Source: Hymenochaete sp. R1
Taxonomy: Eukaryota > Basidiomycota > Agaricomycetes > Hymenochaetales > Hymenochaetaceae
Reading direction: 5' to 3'
Length of the DNA: 64,000 nucleotides
NCBI GenBank assembly: GCA_019400425.1
Contig: JAFREE010000092.1
Coordinates: 32,418 to 96,417 of the forward strand
The notes beneath the pieces are model-generated. The model was not told where the DNA came from and did no database searches. It was given only the letters and a program-made list of their open reading frames with translations. The translations under genes were made by a program, and so were the position numbers. This document shows, in pieces, positions 59,431-64,000 of the stretch (its first letter is position 1; the number at the start of each line of letters is the position of its first letter).

Positions 59431-61827
59431 ATGCTGTACATCCTTGCTTTGATTAGTGTTGGCCTGAGCCATTTCTCCCTTGCGCAAAACACTACTTCGC
59501 CCATTGTTGACCTAGGGTATGCAAAGTACCAAGGAATCTACAATGCAACGACGAACCAGACCAATTTCCTAGGTGTTCGCTATGCTGCGCCTCCTGTTGG
59601 CGAGTCAGATTTCGATGATGCGCACAGCAATGACACCAGCTGACCTTTCCCTTTGATATAGGGAATCTACGTTTCCAAGCTCCAGCCTCACCCTTGAACA
59701 TGTCATCTTTGGGTGTCCAATTGGCTGATATTCAGCCCATGGGATGCCCCGCCGCCAGTTCTGGAGTGAACTTCATAAACCCGTTTCGTAACGCCCTGTC
59801 ACGACGAATGAGCTCTGATCCCGAGGATTGTTTATTCTTAAGGTATGTCCTACTACTCTTTCGTTCCATGAAATATCACATTGATGCAATACTATTCTCA
59901 GCATCTTTGTTTCCGGGCAGTTAAACCCTGGATCACAGTTGCCAGTCGTTATTTGGATTCACGGAGGAGGGTGAGTGCCTGCACAAAATCAAAGCAACAT
60001 AAGTTGAACGGTCCAATTTAGCTACGTTCAAGGTAGCGCGAGAAGCATGAATGGTGACGATTTAATTAATGAAGCCGGCGGAGGGATAATCGTAGTAACC
60101 ATACAGTACCGCCTCGGCGTATTTGGTATGCATTTAATCCAGCATTATTGTAAGCAATCTAATTTTGTTTTAATACCAGGCTTCCTACCGGGCGCTGAAG
60201 TCAAGAAGAAAGGTGCTTTAAATGCGGGACTACGTGAGTTACCGCATGTTCATATCTAAGGACTCGAACCATTGAGTTTCGTACTTCTCCCCAGTCGATC
60301 AGCAAGCCGTGATGAAATGGGTGCAGCAAAATGTGAGCCGCACTTACATAAGTACACAACAAGTATCAACTTCCTAACATAATAACAGATACAACTATTT
60401 GGCGGTGACCCTAATGAGGTCACCATATGGGGAGAATCGGCTGGTAAAAGGTTCTCTATTCGTATAGGTTGCATATGTTGATGAATGATGTATTAGGCGC
60501 TGGCTCCGTCATACAGCATATGGTTGCGCACGAAGGGAATACCCAACCACCGCTTTTTAAAGCGGCCATGACAAGCTCCACCTTCTTTCCGTCCCAGTAT
60601 AACTTCGATGATCCTATTCCTGAAGTGAGTGATATATTCGATTGTGATTTTCGACCAGATGACTATAATTTTTTTCCCAAAGCAAATCTATGCCTCCTTT
60701 GTTCAGACAGTCGGGTACGCTTTATGTAATTTAGTAAAATACGAAGGATCTCAGGCTTATTTAGATGCACGGATACCGAAGATACATTCAAATGCCTTGT
60801 TGATGCAGACGAGGAGACTCTCGAGAGCGCGAATATGGAGGTCAACGCATTGGGCTTTTTTGGAACCTTACTTCTTGTTCCAGTCATTGATGGAGATCTC
60901 ATTGTTGAGTCTCCGACTCAGACGCTTACCAAAGGAAAACTGAATGGAGTGAGTCGACCTTCATTTTTATTGAACCGGACTGCTCCTGACCTCTGATCAC
61001 ATACAGGAACGACTTTTGTCAGTCACGAACCCTTTCGAAGGGACGTTTGCCGTCAACGCGAACTATTCTGAGGAAATGGAGTTGACAGATTTCGTTACGC
61101 GGGTTTTCCCTCTATTCAACCAGACGCTAGCAAACGCTACCGTATCGCAATACACAGGGATAGGTCTTAACACTGTTACAGATCAAGCTATTGCAATCAT
61201 GGGAGAATGTGCGTGTACGTAGGCTAGATAGCCTTTTGATTTTCTAAAAAAAGTCCTAGCTATCTTGATATGCCCGACATACCTCTTACTTCATTCATTC
61301 GGAGGCCCCTCGTTCAAGGTGAGTACACTACGCTAAATGCCTACATCCTATCAGATTTGATCAGAATACGTAGGGCGAATTTGCTGTTCCTCCTGGTATA
61401 CACGAGAGTGATATAGTCTATTACTTTCCCAATGGAGCGTACGTAGCGACTGCTTCGAGTGATCCGCAATATCTCATCATTTTCACCCTCCTTTCAATCA
61501 CTGGCAGAACCCCGCCGTTTGATAATCCATCGTTTATCGCTTCCTTCTCAGGAGCGCTTACGGCCTTCATAAAGTTCGGCGATCCCAACGCTCATCCTGT
61601 GCCAAACTCGATAACACCGAACTGGAATATGTTCAATGCAAGCAATACGGAGATGCTTTTCAATAGGACGGAGGATTTCAAACCTGATATTCGACCGATT
61701 TCGACCGATCCGGGTTTGTTGGAACGATGCGCGTAAGTGATGCATAGATCTCTAGCGAGCGCTTGCTCATGGGTTTTTTTCTCTGATCAGGTTCTGGCAA
61801 AGCGTTGCTCCTTTGACATCCCAATAA
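59431..61827 (+). CDS. Secreted type-B carboxylesterase/lipase 2
   Basis: Tandem paralogue of esterase 1 with the same intron positions. The signal peptide is MLYILALISVGLSHFSLAQ. It retains NFLGVRYAAPPVG, NLRFQAPASP, VIWIHGGGY, VTIWGESAG (split by an intron after the Gly), and GIHESDIVYYFPNG for the catalytic His. The C terminus reads FWQSVAPLTSQ. Intron 1 (59600-59661) starts with GC instead of GT. Fully intact: no frameshift or stop. The function is extracellular ester hydrolysis; divergence in the lid/substrate region suggests a different acyl or alcohol preference, but this is not shown. Confidence 0.93.
59600..59661 (+). other. GC-AG intron in carboxylesterase 2
   Basis: Donor GCGAGT at the position where esterase 1 has GTTCGT (55616). 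Acceptor GATATAG. Splicing joins APPVG to NLRFQAP in frame. No GT donor nearby gives the required phase. Confidence 0.8.
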
Positions 61828-62903
61828 CGAGTCACCCAAAGCCACCGAGAATGTATTCATGGTAGATTGAGTTTAGATTTGAATAAATTCTTTTCAAACT
61901 ATCTAGATGTTTATCGGCTTCGTTATAAGATCAGGCGGAACGTAATCTTTCACTGGTACTTAATAGTCAAGAATTAAAGCCAGAGTGCTAGCCGTATTAA
62001 ATGATCAATACGGTTATATTTCTCCCCTTTCCCCTTCAACTCTTTCAACATATAACTTCCGTTTGAATGAGAGACTACAATGTAGTTACACTTTCAACAG
62101 CAATGCATACTTATCTTTGAGTAACAGTACATCCACTCAAGAGATGACATCGCAAGAAAAAGACCAACACTAAGGGTATATCTGATGAACTTCATTGCTT
62201 GCAGCTCGAGTAAGTCGGTTGCCAATCAACCTTTGGCATATGCATCGTTGACAAAGCAGACGAGCTTGGCAAAACTTTGCATAAGAAGGTCGAAATTCTA
62301 TTTCCTCGTAACATCGCCGCATCTACCTTACAAGTGTATTCACTTATTTCCGATCAAAATATAACACATGCGCCTTGAGCGGAATTTTTTTTGGATTTAA
62401 CCGTACCAATTTACTGTACCGTTCCGTTATCATGATGCCAGTGCCATACACCAGGCTCTAAGAACATCAATGATCTTGCGGTAGTAGGATATGAATAAAA
62501 ACGCTGAGATGAGATAATTTTGGACCGATTAAGAACTTTTGCGACTCCTTTGAGATTCCGTACCAGGAGTCTTCGTTATACCGGCGACGACAATTCTGTC
62601 GCCGTTGTCCAAATTCAAGCGCCTATCGACCCGGATGATCAGGAGTTAGTCATTGCTTTGTGGCGCAAAGCCCGGCCGGATTCATCGGACTTTCCATAAA
62701 TATATACTCCAGCTTTATCGGATTTCCATAAAAGGCAAGTCCTTGACTTTCGGTATCGTTGATACCGGACCCCTCTTACTCATCGAACACAAACCGGAAA
62801 GAAAAAAAATCGTCTTTCGGAAAAGTCTATAAAACCGAGGGTACGAAGATGATAGTAAATGTCACTTTGCTCTATACACTAGTGCAAGCACTCCCTCTCC
62901 AAC
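61828..62903. other. Intergenic region with OYE D promoter
   Basis: 1.08 kb. From 62645 on it is the promoter shared with OYE C, with a TATAAAA at 62828-62834. The left part is esterase 2 3' flank with no gene. Confidence 0.55.
62828..62834 (+). promoter_or_regulatory. TATA box of OYE D
   Basis: TATAAAA 76 bp upstream of the ATG at 62904, at the place aligned with the OYE C TATA box. A 22-bp stretch absent from OYE C lies between the box and the ATG. Confidence 0.55.
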
Positions 62904-64000
62904 ATGCCTGACGGATCACACACAGCTTCTTCCTCCCACAAAGATGCAAAACTCTACCAGCCCATACGTGTCGGTGACATGCAGCTCTCGCACCGAATCA
63001 TCCTTGCACCCATGGAACGTTTCCGAAACAGCGACTCGCATGTCCCATTAGATTGTGCTGTGGATTACTACATGCAACGGACAAGCACTCCCGGGTCACT
63101 TGCCCTCACCGAGGCAACACTCATCTCGCCTGAAGGAGGTGGGCTCGATAACACGGCTGGGATTTGGTCTGATGAACAAGTCCAGAAATGGAAGAAGGTG
63201 AGTTGGCCTCAAGGTCAAATATCATGGTTTCTGCAGGACTATGAAATTGACTGTTGCTGATATGCGTTATCATGACCATCATAGATAGTCGAAGGAGTAC
63301 ACGCTCAAGGATCCTTCATCTTCTTGCAGATCGTTCATATGGGTCGTGCAGCATTTCCAGACGTTCTAAGTCGCCCTGATTGCCCTTCCAATCCTGGTGG
63401 CCCGCACCCGCTCGTCGGTCCTTCTCCCATCCCACCCTCCGATCGGGACCAGCCTATGATCCCTCAAGAGCTCACACATGAGCAAATCCATCATGTCATA
63501 GATGTCTACAGAACCGCTGCACATAACGCTGTGCACAAAGCTGGATTCGACGGTGTAGAAATCCATGGTGCGAATGGATATCTCGTCGACCAGTTTCTTC
63601 AGGATGTATCGAATCAGAGGACGGATGAGTGGGGAGGAGATATTGAAAAGCGAAGCCGATTTCCTCTCGCTGTTCTGAAGGCTGTCGTTGATGAGATCGG
63701 GGAAAGGAGGACGTCGATTCGTTTGAGCCCCTTCAGTACTTACAACGGTGAGAAAACATTTATCTGATCTTTTCATTGAGAGAATATGTTGGTAACGAAT
63801 TTGATTGTAGGTATGCTCATGAAGCATCCTCAACCCACGTTCGCATACTTTGTGAGCCGCGTACGAGAGCTTTATCCTCATCTTGCGTACCTTCACGTCG
63901 TCGAACCACGCGTTGCGGGCGTGGATGACAGGACTGTCCTCGGAGGAGAATCGAATGATTTCCTTCGAGCAATATGGAAGGGACCAGACAGCGAAGAGAA
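62904..64000 (+). CDS. Old yellow enzyme family oxidoreductase D (partial, 3' end outside)
   Basis: Starts MPDGSHTASSSHKDAKLYQP at 62904 and is open to the window end; the last exon or two are missing only because the window stops. Introns follow KWKK (from 63199) and LSPFSTYN. Active site: APMERFRN (Glu at the OYE1 Thr37 position) and HGANGY (His/Asn pair), the same subtype as OYE C. Predicted FMN-dependent, NAD(P)H-using ene-reductase, cytosolic. Near-identical to OYE C, from which it differs by one Ser codon near the start and scattered substitutions. Confidence 0.92.

Larger units (their letters stand above)
62645..64000 (+). repeat. Inverted duplication, copy 2 (promoter plus OYE D)
   Basis: Aligns in reverse with 46129-47414, with small differences and the extra 22 bp before the ATG. 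Runs off the window. Confidence 0.85.

Noticed and set aside
1..64000. CRISPR arrays, tRNA or rRNA genes, bacterial operons
   Set aside because: No regularly spaced identical repeats, no tRNA A/B box pair with a foldable cloverleaf, no rRNA blocks were seen by eye; the gene structure is eukaryotic.

Overview
This window is nuclear DNA from a filamentous basidiomycete, most likely a mushroom-forming agaricomycete. The genes are split by many short introns of about 48-90 nt with GT(or GC)-AG borders. Intergenic spaces are small. One gene encodes a DUF6533-type membrane protein, a family I know as expanded in Agaricomycetes. Conserved eukaryotic genes (TFIIH subunit Tfb5, ribose-5-phosphate isomerase, gamma-tubulin complex GCP2, a Qc-SNARE, mitochondrial uS4) fix the strand and frame of the rest. 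I saw no rRNA, tRNA or CRISPR, and no bacterial features. Gene models were made by hand from splice signals and family motifs; single-exon edges could be off by a few bases.

Region 1 (1-5821) has no gene I can support. The first 4 kb is extremely pyrimidine-rich on the + strand and full of short tandem repeats. Region 2 (5822-21250) looks like an accessory metabolic block: three paralogous CAT-fold acyltransferases with an HxxxD motif (+,-,+), a Tmt1/Crg1-like SAM methyltransferase, and two tandem old-yellow-enzyme (OYE) genes. Region 3 (21965-27994) holds an NYN-domain putative RNase and a Zn2Cys6 regulator. Region 4 (27995-31251) is gene-poor and contains a well-preserved 277-bp terminal-inverted-repeat element with an 8-bp target duplication.

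Region 5 (31252-42955) is mostly housekeeping: Tfb5 and ribose-5-phosphate isomerase (head to head), a protein with remote similarity to APH-type kinases, a DUF6533 membrane protein and GCP2. Region 6 (43493-54573) has a GPI-anchored GH16 glucanase, a third OYE, a secreted Ala/Arg-repeat protein, an F-box protein head to head with a Qc-SNARE, and mitochondrial uS4m. Region 7 (55447-64000) has two tandem secreted type-B carboxylesterases and a fourth OYE, cut by the window end. The fourth OYE is an inverted, near-identical copy of the third, promoter included.

The acyltransferases, methyltransferase, OYEs and Zn2Cys6 factor could act together in a small secondary-metabolite or detoxification pathway. 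No backbone synthase (PKS, NRPS, terpene synthase) is visible, so this is only a candidate. The strongest directly visible oddities are: very small exons (7 nt in the GH16 gene, 13 nt inside the zinc-cluster codons, 16+16 nt in TFB5), two GC-AG introns, two OYE subtypes that differ at active-site positions, and the hAT-like MITE.
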